Shown here one piece after another: positions 11,520 to 22,700 of a stretch of DNA of 64,000 bases. A model generated the notes under the pieces. It saw only the letters and a list, made by a program, of their open reading frames with translations. It did no database searches and was not told the origin of the DNA. A program made the translations under genes and the position numbers. Numbering within the stretch: position 1 is the first letter of the stretch; each line of letters opens with the position of its first letter. This DNA comes from Corella eumyota. Taxonomy: Eukaryota; Chordata; Ascidiacea; Phlebobranchia; Corellidae. The DNA is taken from the NCBI GenBank assembly GCA_963082875.1, contig OY720103.1:3534001-3598000 (forward strand), in the 5' to 3' direction.

Positions 11520-13485
11520 TTAAGATGGTGAATTTCGTAGAGTTAGAGATGTGAATATCTCCTTGACTTTAGTGTTAAATTCTTTGTCACGGAAACTGTA
11601 TATCAGTACATTTACTAGACTGTGAAAAAAAAACAAAGTGAAACTTATGAAACCAACTTTTTCTTAAGATGAAAATTAATATATTAACACACTAAGTGTT
11701 CAAAACTGTTCAAAAGGTTAAAATGATCATACCTGTTCAACATTGTAATATAAAGACATATTGTGTAGGGAACTGAAACGTCATCACGAGTAAAATATCT
11801 TTTGCTCAATAAAATTTCCGACACAATAATTGGAGCTAAATAAAAAAAATTGTAAGGCAGAAAAGTTGATGGTTGTTTAGACTGTGTTGAACATTGACTT
11901 AATTGACACAGTAATTATTAGAACTACAGCGTTGTTAGTTGTCATAGGGCTTATGTAAAATAACTTTAGCTTAAAATTCACTTACTTAATGTTAATGTAA
12001 ATCCGATTTGCATGTAAGCCACATTTTTAAATGCTTTGATTCCCAAATTCTTGCCTCTACTTCTAGAATTTTGATGACGAATTGAGGGCGATAAATTGAA
12101 CCGATAACGAATAATTATAGCCGTAGCAATTGAAATCAAAGTCTATATAAAAATAACATTGTGTATTTTAATACGTGTTGGTAAAATTTATTGCACTTAT
12201 ACTCACCATAATGATAAAAGGTACCAAGGTGAATATAACCGACATTGCCAATGCGGGGGCTATTGTTTTATTTAATGTAATGTATTGAGGTGCAGGTAAA
12301 TACATAAAAACTTTAGAATCATAAACAAACACAATTTTTCCATCGTACCAAACTGTAAAAAATATATATTTTTAAGCTATAAAATACCAAATTTAAATAA
12401 ACAATCTTGTTGTTTCTTACGTGGAATTGTAGCCGATGCAATTGCCGAAATCCAAACCAGGCAAAGACCAATATAAAATCTTAAATTACTCTGTTGTTTG
12501 TATTTTACTGGCCACATAATTGCATAAAAACGCTGCAGGCCTAGAAAGACCAGGTGGTATAGAGAAGCTGTGAACCCTAAAATAAAAAATGTACCACCAG
12601 CAGTTGCTTTTGCCGAACCTCTTAATTCCAAATGCGTTTTTATGATTCTAAAAGACGTGGAGTTTACAGTCCAAGAAAAGTTGTACATAACAATCACCAA
12701 CAAATCGAAAGCTAAAACGAAAATTCTTTAAAATATTTTTATATTGGCAAGCAAATATTTACTTCAATGTATTTACCTGTTAGTAAATCAGCAAAGGCCA
12801 GTGAGGCTTTGATTTTGCTTCTTTTGTTTCTCTTTTTATCTTTCACTACGCTCCAGATTACCAACGAATTGCCAATCAAAATTGAAAGGCCAAGAATAAT
12901 GCAAAATACAGCAAATAATGCAGCATACTTCATATTACATTCATTACAGTTGTTTAGGGCGGTTTCATTGGAGCAACTATCAAAATATTTTTTTGTACAG
13001 AAAGCAGGCTGGCCAAAAACATCTAAGACAATATTTTTAGTGGGTAGTGTTTCTTCCAAACGTGATAAAATCTTACGAGTTGCATTATTAGTATTTTTAA
13101 GTATTAAAACAGATGATATATTTCGATGGTTATCTAGTAATTGTATAACATTTTTCTGGTTCAGGTTGGTTCTTTCTAATGATGGATACTGTAAACTGGA
13201 ATTCCGGTTATTCAGCAAACCTATATCGAAAGTAAGAATTTTAATAGTTCTTGTATCATTTACTTCAGTAGTTTGCTCACTGTTATAACCACTGCCACTA
13301 ATTGTTGGTGTTTCGTGAAAACCGCTTCCACTGGTAATTGGTGGATGGTACCAACCACTTCCACTTGGTTTTTCAGCTGAACCACTTCCACTGGTTGTCG
13401 TTGCGTTAAACCAACCACTTTTGCTGGTTTTTGAAATATCATGCCAAATACTTTTACTCGGTGGTTCTTCTTCAAATGAACTCAT
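11520..13485 (-). CDS. Seven-transmembrane receptor F with Ser-Gly-rich ectodomain
   Basis: Exons 13485-12777, 12711-12421, 12352-12207, 12142-11986, 11835-11733 and 11619-11520 sum to 1506 nt, 501 residues. It has the longest ectodomain of the closely related receptors. The first ~80 residues carry spaced repeats TTSGSGS, PSGSGW, TSGSGF and ISGSGY, each a candidate glycosaminoglycan site. The Cys module begins with FGQPAFC, so the first Cys of the usual CGQPAFC is replaced by Phe; the partner Cys pattern may differ. TM1-TM7 are intact with QRFYAI and NVLIY. Exon lengths downstream of exon 1 equal those of the neighbours. Confidence 0.9.
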
Positions 13486-14680
13486 TACGACGTTTTTTTG
13501 CGTGCTATAAAAATAATTACCGAAAGACCATCAATTTTTATATTAAACACTGCAATATTTTACGGCCTTATGACAATCTTTTTAAATATTATTTTCGTTC
13601 GTAAGGTTTTTTGGTGCTAAATTCTGCCAATATGAAGATGTTGCCAAGGCTGGTTCATCTGCGATAAAATGCAATTTAATAAAAAATCAATTGATATTTA
13701 TAATGCCAAAAAATTAACCGACATTTTTTTAAACATGATAAACTTAAATAGAAGAATAAAGAATACTATTTCGCTTACATTTTCTTATGCCACGGGCTAT
13801 AAAATATAAGTGTTTTGCTAAATATACAAAGGTTTCTGAAAATCTAAAAGTGTTAATGGCAATGTTGTTTATGCTGATAAACAGGCATCGTGTGTTTGGT
13901 AAGCTCTGAACTTGTTTTTAGAAGTTCCGCAACATTCTTAAAGTATTATTCTCAATATAATTAGTGTGTATTTACCAATAATTAGTTGCTGGGAAATTTT
14001 TTTTTATATCGATTTAATGCGTAGTGTTACATTAATACTAATGTTACTGAACAAGCGTTAGACTTGTTTTAGCAATTTGATAGTATCTATATAACTTCCA
14101 GAGGTTACGTTTGGGTCAGGTAGTCAATTATTTTTATTTTAGGCTAATTTAATCATGAAACTTTACGTTTTTTGAAACGTGTTATGCAGTTAAAAGTTTT
14201 TTAATTTTATTTTTATTCCTAATAGAATAGACAAAATTATTTCAGTTTTTAACGCTGTTTTTGACCAGTGCTGATATGTCAAATTTAGATACAGCGTAAC
14301 GTAATCTGTAGTAATCTGTAGCGAAAAATGTAATCTGTAGCGAAAATCATAACCTTTAAACCATGATTAAGCTATTCTCATCTAGTAGCTATATTTTTAC
14401 ATACGTCAGTTGTGCGCAATTTATATCTGCCGCATTTCTTTTTCGATTTGTAATTGTAACAGGATACGTCAAACTTCAAAATAAATTAAATGTTATTTAT
14501 CAACAGTATATTGTAATGAAAACCAGATTGTTTTTTGTTTAAGGGCGTAGGTTTACAATTAATTTAATAAAGAATAACATAGGTTTGGGTCAATAAAATT
14601 AATAGTTTTTTTTTATAACAGCAGAGCATTTAGTAAAATCGAAAACCCAGAGTATATGTAACAGTGAATTCTATTTAGTT
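13486..14680. other. Divergent intergenic region between receptors F and G
   Basis: Shared upstream region of two receptor genes transcribed away from each other. Near 14297-14342 the short word GTAATCTGTAG occurs three times. A pyrimidine tract and CAG acceptor just upstream of the receptor G start (about 14622) suggest a spliced 5' leader. No coding exon is visible. Confidence 0.45.
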
Positions 14681-16453
14681 ATGAGTTCTACTACATCTTT
14701 AGATGGCCCACCGCCTACTACAGAACCAGAACTAATTCCCGGTGCTGCACCACCTGATGTTATTTTCTACAAAGACCCATTTGAAGATGAGATAATCTTA
14801 CCCGCAGTGACAGAACCATCAAATGAAAATTTTACTGATGTTAGAAATACAACTGAAGTTATAGTAGGATATAGAGTGGCAGTAAAATTGTGTGGTACAC
14901 AAGCATTTTGTGGAAATATTTCTTATCAGCAATGTGGCAACTTTACTTTGCAAGAATGCGATCGATGCAACATGGGTTACGCAGCATTGTTTGCTGTGTT
15001 CTGTATCATTTTGGGTTTGTTAGTTTTGGTTGGCAACTCGTTGGTTATCTGGAGCGTATCAACGTATAAAGTCAAGTCGAATTTTAATAAGATTAAAGCT
15101 TCTCTTGCTGTTGCTGATCTATTTACTGGTATAATAACACTTGTTATGATAGCATTGTTATAACAAAATTTTGTTAAATATGTTTTTTCGTAAATGTAAA
15201 TACAACTTAATCCTAATAGGGTTAGTTGGCCAGAACAGAGGGTCTTCTGGTTAAATTAACCAGTCATCACACTTTTTTTAGCAATCAACCTTCTTGTGGT
15301 TGTTCTGTACAACTTCTCCTGGTCAATAACTTCAACGCCTTCTGATATTAAGAAATGGCATTTAGAAATGCGGGGGTCTCCGCAAGCTATTTCTGGGGGA
15401 ATATTTTTCTTGCTTGGCTATGCGGCTTCATTGTATCATCTAGTTTACCTTGGAATACAACGTTTTTATGCAATTGTAAAGCCTATAAAGTATAGTCAAC
15501 AAAGTGATTTAAATTTCAATATCGGAGTTTTAGTAATCTGGATCTTAGCCATTGTAATATCGACATCACCTCGTGAGTTTTTAATACAGAATTTTTGCAT
15601 GTAAAGTAACCTAAACTTAGAAATGTACATGGGCTTAAAATTACCAAGTCTTCAATTTATTTTACAGTGTGGTTTCAACGATATGTGACGTTTGTTTATT
15701 ACTCCAGCATGTATTTATACTTTCCAGCTCCTCTGGCTTATGGACCAGCTGTAGCTAATAACACGGGAATTATGGCGTCCCTTGCTATAGTTGCTGTGTT
15801 TACCATTTTGCCTTACGTGTTAATGGTAAGTGTCAAATTGGTTTGCACTTTCAGTATCCGTTACCGAAATTTTTTTTTACTTTTGCAGACCGTGTTAACA
15901 GTTTTAGTTTTTATTTACATACGAAGACGAGCAAAAAAATCTCGAAAAATTCGGGGCAAAAAAAGTGTCAACCAGCGTGAGGTTTCTGTATATATTTCAG
16001 TTGCACTCATGCAGATTGGCTATACAGTAACTTTAGGTAAATTATCATTTTTAACTCAGTTGTTTTGTTTGTAATAAATCACATTAAACAATATGTTTAC
16101 AACACTTTAAAATGTTTAGTCCCTGTTATTGTTGCCGAATGTTTGTTTTTTTCTGGATATTTGAACTGTGATACATTTGTTGTTCCATACTTGATCTGTT
16201 TTTATCTTTCAATGACAAACAGGTACTTCATAAAACAAAAAAGATATTAAAATTCAGTAATAAAAAAGTAATAATCTTTTTTTGAATTTCATCTTGACAA
16301 ATAACTTGTTGTTTTAGTTTGGTTAATGTTCTGATCTATAGCGTTAGGGACGACATGTTTAAGGAAAAGATGAGAGAGTTATTTCATTTCAAACATCCCT
16401 TAGTTTCAAAATCTTCAACTTCGTCCAAGCAAACACAACCGACAAATTTATAA
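14681..16453 (+). CDS. Seven-transmembrane receptor G, plus-strand member
   Basis: Exons 14681-15128, 15282-15572, 15668-15825, 15889-16036, 16120-16222 and 16318-16453 sum to 1284 nt, 427 residues. Intron phases match the minus-strand receptors, so orientation changed after the family formed. The ectodomain is acidic and Pro/Thr-rich, without SGSG repeats. The Cys module reads CGTQAFCGN...CDRCNMGY. TM1 has GNSLVIW, TM2 SLAVADLFTG, TM3 IQRFYAI and TM7 NVLIY. Exon 3 is 12 nt longer than in the neighbours, enlarging the loop before TM5. The tail is longer, with Ser-rich SKSSTSSKQTQ, a possible phosphorylation region. Confidence 0.9.
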
Positions 16454-16642
16454 AAAAAATATTTATCATTGTTGTATACTGTAAAGTGGAATTGCGTAAT
16501 GTGGTCATGTGTTGTTGTTAATTAATTGTATAAAAATACTTTAAAAACAGATTGGTTTATTTATTAGCACGTGGTCAAGTAAGGCTGTATTTTATATTTC
16601 ATATAAGTTTAAAAAAAGGTACACCAGGATTTGAATTTAAAC

Positions 16643-16655
16643 TTTATTTAATAAA
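16643..16655. promoter_or_regulatory. Overlapping bidirectional polyadenylation signals
   Basis: AATAAA reads on the plus strand at 16650-16655 and on the minus strand at 16648-16643. The site lies between the convergent ends of receptor G (16453) and receptor H (16756), so one short motif could serve both transcripts. Confidence 0.5.
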
Positions 16656-16755
16656 TGAAAAAAAGGATATTAAACTAACGCTAAACAGAGTTGACAATTA
16701 TAAACTATAAATATTTGTAGTTTATTTAATTAATCTATTGCTGTAAAGTGGTAAT

Positions 16756-18802
16756 TTATGATTTTCCACGAAAAAAATTCGCCATAGATTTCCTAAATTT
16801 CGGCTCTCGGACGCAGTAAATTATCACATTACAAAACCTAAAAAAAATTGGTATTAAAAAATGTTAAGTTAGTATAATAAATTGAATCTAAAAATTAAAC
16901 ATACTTATTTGTCATTGAAAGATAAAGCGAAATTATAATTGGCGCCGAATCCTCGCAAGATACAACTCTGATGTACATTAAAAATATAGCCAAAAATGGG
17001 GGTACTGTCAATTAAAATAAATATTAATTCTTTAAATGAATAAAATAAACCAAAAAAAAGCAAAAAGTAGGGAAGCTATTTATTAAAAACAAATTTGAAC
17101 TCGTGAAATTTTGTATAAGAAATGATTAAAAATTATTGTTCCATATATTATTAAACTTTTCTAAAATACCTACCGTTTGTTAGTGAAAATATGGCTTGCA
17201 TAAGTGCGATCGTTTTCAAAGCCGATATTTCTTTCTTGTTAGACTCGTGCCTAGATAAGGATGGGTCCGTTGACTGTTTAAACTTTTTGTGAATTTGATA
17301 AAACGAACTTATTGTAGTTGCACACTAAAAAGGGCTTGGTCAGATATAAAGTCAGACTTAAGTTTTATAATATTACTATATGTGAATGCTGTACACTTCA
17401 AGAAATTATTCATATTAAAATAAACAAAGATTACCATAGTAAAATACGGAACTATAAACATTACGATCATGGTAAAAATAACTGCGCCAAGATAGACGTA
17501 TTTATTTTTTGCTGCTGCCATATAAGTGAAAGTTCCCGGGTAATATACGAACGTAACAGCATTGGGAAACCAAGCTAAAATTTAAACAAGCAAGTTATTT
17601 AAATCTTGTAAAACCAGATAACGACCCATGGAAAAAATATCTACATTTTGAGGGTCTACTTTAGCTAATAAATTAAACGAGAAGCACACAAAGTTTGAAA
17701 GAAACAATTTGATTTGAATATCTATGTTTGTACCTGGTGATGATGCGCCAAAAAGTGCTATCAACCAAACACCGACTAGACCAACAACGACAGTGTTTTT
17801 ACCACGTGCGTTGTATTTTATTGGCCACGCGATCGCGTAGAAGCGCGACAAGCCTAGAAAGGTTAGGTGATACAAGGATATTATGAAGGTAAAGATGAAA
17901 AAAATTCCGCCGGCGAAGGCAGCGTTCGACCCCCGGAGTTCTCGTTCTTTTTCCAGAATCTCGTAAGGCGTTAAGTTTATCGTCCAAAAGAAATTGTAAA
18001 CGGTAACAGTTAGAAGATAAAAACCTAATAAAAAATAAGACTTATAATATCAATAAATTCCAACATAACTTTTTTCAAACTTGACTACCATACCTGTAAA
18101 TGAATCAGCTATTGCCAATGATACTTTTATCATGTTAATTCGTGAATGCTGCTTCAGAAGTTGGACATAATTTAATATAACTAGGAAATTTGCAAGTAGA
18201 ATTGCCAAACCAAGAAGTATGTAAAATGTTATAAGAACTGAAGCAACTGTTAAATCACATTCGTTCTTCATGTCAGGTAGCATATAATATTCCCCGTAGT
18301 TCTCAGGCTTGTTGCAAAAGGTTGGATAGCCACAAATTAAGTTAGACGTATTATGCATAGTGTTATTTATTCTTTCGAGTTGTACTTTGGAGTGTCTTTC
18401 TTGGCCTAGTATTTTGTGAGTTATTGTTTGAGCAGTTGTATTTGTAAAGTATTCTGTAAAGTTTGTTTCGTTTGATATATTTGGATAGGGTATGAATTTG
18501 TTGTTTTCGTATTTCTGACAAGTCCAAAACTGCGACGTACATTGCCAGCATCTCCATTGAAAATCTTTTCTGTCTGTGTAACTCTGATAAAAGCCTCGAG
18601 GATGTTTGGCTTTAAAATCTCCGTAGGTTGATGAATTACAATATGTACCAACAGATTCCGTTTCGGGGGGTTGAGTTACATTTATTACGTTTATTGGTGG
18701 TATGTATTCTTCCCCAGAACCACTATATTCAGTGTAATCTCGATTTTTAATAAATTCGTAAAAGCTAGAACCCCCAAAATTGTAAAAAGTGAATTCTACC
18801 AT
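16756..18802 (-). CDS. Seven-transmembrane receptor H, most divergent cluster member
   Basis: Exons 18802-18094, 18024-17734, 17574-17435, 17324-17174, 17004-16905 and 16837-16756 sum to 1473 nt, 490 residues. It keeps the five intron positions and phases of the family, and exon 2 has the same 291-nt length, but the sequence is far diverged. The ectodomain is long and Asn-rich with many N-glycosylation sequons (NETNFT, NNTMHNTSN). It has one acidic Ser-Gly site (YSGSGEEY) and extra Cys residues (CWQCTSQFWTC). The module is CGYPTFCNK. TM1 reads LLANFLVI, TM2 SLAIADSFTG, TM3 LSRFYAI, TM7 NVIIY. Exon 6 ends in a basic tail (RKSMANFFRGKS). Confidence 0.87.
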
Positions 18803-19764
18803 CTTGAAATATAAGGTAAGCGTTCTTGTAGAGTAAGGTTATAATAGTATTTATTACTTGTTTAAATATATATTTTTCCCCTCACACTTTGGCATTCAAC
18901 AAACCTATAGTTAGACACAAATAAATAAGTCTAATATATATAACTACGCTAACGTGTAATACATTCTTACATAGATTTAATTAACGGTTTAAAAAGTGAA
19001 CCTAGCTATATTTGTACTAAATTGACATAACAAGTCCAAATCCACCCCGGAAACATATAAATCAATGTGATATTAGAACATTGATAACGGATATATGGCA
19101 ACACTGCGTATTTGAAAAGGATGTCGTTAATGTCTAAGTTCTGAATTACATTTAACTTGCATATGATTACATTGAAATTTTAAAAAGTATAAGCAAACCA
19201 TCTTTTTTTGTCCAATATGATATGACACAAATGCCATACTTGAAATAACCGTGTCCAACCAACAAAATGAAAATGTAGTCAAATGAAGTTTTATTAAATA
19301 AATACGAAGCACACACATGTTAACATGCAAATAACTTAGAAAGGTCATTTCACTTTTGCACATTCGGTAAAAGGATTAATACTAAGCAAACAGAAAAAAT
19401 GGTAAAATTGAAAAACGATTACAGTTCTCTAAAAGGCCCGCTCTTAGAAGAATGTCGTTTTTTGTTAAACAAGGATTAAAAATAAACATAATTAACACAC
19501 ACTACGATATGCTGGAGTAATATCAATATTTACACGTCTTTGAAATATTAAGGACCAAAAGCCTTAAAAAACACAATAAATAAAATTACAATAATTACTT
19601 TAAAAAACGTTGTAATTTCAGTTTTTGCTTGAACTTTTTATTCAACTTGATTATAAAAAAAATATTATTAGGGCTTGTTTGGTATTTGTATTTTGAAATT
19701 TAAGAATTTTTAAATTTTATGAAATGGTATAATAAAATCTTCTAAAACCCCCTTTTTAATGACG
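18803..19764. other. Intergenic stretch between receptor H and the VWC/TSP1 gene
   Basis: AT-rich sequence upstream of receptor H and downstream of the last exon of the VWC/TSP1 gene. No conserved frame or repeat is seen. Confidence 0.4.
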
Positions 19765-22700
19765 TCACTGGCCAAAACAAAAGGGGCAACAAAAACCGGG
19801 GAATTTAACGGGGTTCGCACAACCGGGAACGGGGCAACCTATTTTTTGACAATCCTTCATCCCCTGAACACAAGTGCATGACAAACATTCTTCTGGATCC
19901 CACTTCTCCCCGTCCTCATATGTGGTTGACCCATCCTCCGACACGCAGAATGTGTCATCTAAAAATTGTAGAATCCAAAAATAATTATGACAAGAAACGC
20001 GATTAAACTTTACTTTAATTGTTGTCATAAAAATATTTCAAAAAACTCTTTGTATTACCTGATGAGGAGAACGATATCATTGAACGACTCAGAATCATAT
20101 CTTCGGGGCAGGAATGTTTTCTACAAGATTTCTTTACCTTTAATCGTGGACAAGGACGTCCATTGGCACTGGGTTGTTTTAACACTGACCTATGTTTGGT
20201 CTTTACTGCTCCTGATCCACAGGTAGCAGAGCAAGGCGTCCAGGCGCTCCATTTGGTTACTTTACAGTTGACGGCTGCGATAAACAAAAAAGAATGAGTG
20301 ATTTATTTTAATAAAGTTATTTATTTTATAACAGATTCTTATTTCTTGTACTCAAATTAAATAATTAGCTTACGATTTCCATTTGATTCATCGCAAATTC
20401 GTCCATGGCATTTATCAGTTTCTTGAAGTAGCGGGCAAAAGTGGGCATCTGGGTGGGTAGAGTTTAACAATACTTGGTGCCGAGTTCGAACCCCGATGCC
20501 GCAATCTTCCGAACAAGGACTCCAATCGGACCAGGCCATGTCCAAGCAATGGTCATTGTCAACAATAGGTTCTAAAAACAGAAAACGTTTTAGTTTGGAA
20601 ACTTTAAAAGACACTTACTTGATCTATACAAATACTTTAATAAAACTCACCTAACAAACGCTCGTCAAAGTTGCATGTGCCGGTATAGCATCTCATCGAT
20701 TCCTGCAGATGAGTCGTCGAACAATCGATCAGTGATGTCATCGTTGCCTTGGTGACTTTGGTTTTTGCGCGCATGCGCAATTTTCTGCCGTTACCGCACG
20801 TCGCTGTACAATGACTCCAAGCGTTCCAATCAGATACCGGACATACCGGGATTTCTGTTAAAAATTTAGAAATATTCTGGTTGATCTCTTTAATTTTTTC
20901 GTATTCTGTGAGCTTCTATTACTTCTCTAATTTTGCTACATTTTTGTTTTATTTCTACAGAATCTAGACTTACCATCACAGGGTAATTTTCGGCAAAGCT
21001 TTGCCTCGCTCATATGATGACAAAATGAGCCCCCGTTTCTTGGTGGTATTACAACACCCCTGTACCTCCTGGTCATCCCTCCACCGCATGGTTGAATGGG
21101 GCATTCCCCCCAGGAACCCCAGGTTGATAATGTGCACTCAATCGCATCTAATTTAAAGCAAAATTGTCGTAATTTTGTGATTTCAAAAGGTTTCAAACGA
21201 AAATCAAGAAGAGCAATTTTAACTTTTTTAAATTACTAGGTATTATCGTCAAACGTATCCAGGGTTTAACTTTTAACATCGCATTGTTTGTTTTTTTTAC
21301 ACGCGGTCTTAGTTTTGCTTGGTCAGTCAGGCCAAAAAATCCAAAGATCAAAGCGAATATTTACCTGGACAAGTATAACAACAATCTCCTGGTTTTCGGT
21401 ATGCGTTTGTGCAATTAATATGAGGACACTTTTCTTTCGCACAGACCTTGTCGCCATGTGAACAATAACAATGGGTGCATTCACCTGTTGAAACAATGCG
21501 TAAAACAATGAGAATCGAACAGTGTTTGAACACTGGTCTAGACAATGGTCAATGACCTTAAGACAATCGGTCTTATGGTACATTGTTCAAGCTTTTACGT
21601 TGACAACTATTTTACTTAAACTGTCATATTGTTTACAAACGTTTGTTATGATTTACGTTAGGATTTTCTCCTGAGGGATTAGCACGTGAATGTTGATAGA
21701 CATGCTAAACGGCGGAAACTGTGCCATATTACCTTACAGTCATCACTCTTAAGTGACTTAAGCAAATTAATTATTTAACTAAGGTTCTTGAGTTTAAAAC
21801 AACAAAAAGCAGATTGGCATCAAAGTATCAACAAGGGCCTGTGATCAATTCAAACTAAAGTCTTCTATATTTCTTTCTATGCCATTATTACTAAATTGTG
21901 TCCAAGCAAGGGTTTTAAATAAATCAAATATCTACCTTCTTTCCATACCGCTCCAGCATCATGTTCGGAAACATTTCCATGGCATGAAGTATCAGGGCAT
22001 ACTGGACAACATTTTCCGGGCACTGTAACACAAAATCATGTTGTAAGATCTTACGTGCCATAAATATGTTGGATGTCGATAATGTCAATGTAATGTTTTG
22101 TAAAGGAAAAAATATTTTTATTTTCGAAAAAGCTTGCCTATTTTTTGGTCAAATATGTTTACACTTTTGTCGTTATTGGTGTTGGCCAGTCTGGAAAGTA
22201 GGGCAGCGTGCACGCACAAGATTTTTTTCATTAAAAAAAATGCACGCCTTGAATAAGCGTTTTGCACGCCTGGTGTCTTACAAAAATGTGCACGCGCAGT
22301 ACTGACGCCTAAAACACGCTAACATATATCACGTGTGCACGCCTAGACCGGAAATTTTGGTACGCTTGCACGCGCGGTCACGCATTTTTTTACGCTTGCA
22401 CGCACGAGATCTCGTCGAAAACCGCCCCACTTTCCAGACTGGGGTGTTGGTACAATGTTACAAAATTTACCTACAACAACTTCACGGTTGAATATTGAAG
22501 TAATTGGTTAAGGTTACTTAAGTAATTCCAATTCGTCATAATCTAGCTTAACGCCAGTCTTACTAAGGCAAACACAAAAGTACTTTATATGCCTATATAG
22601 GAAACCACACACTCAATAAATTTCAATTACAACTTGCCTAATCCAGACAGCTGTAATTATGCGGTCCTGTAATTGTGCCATAAATTTACAGGTTTTGTTA

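Noticed and set aside
12767-13288. Plus-strand 173-codon frame
   Set aside because: It is antisense to receptor F exon 1, which has family-conserved sequence and splice sites.
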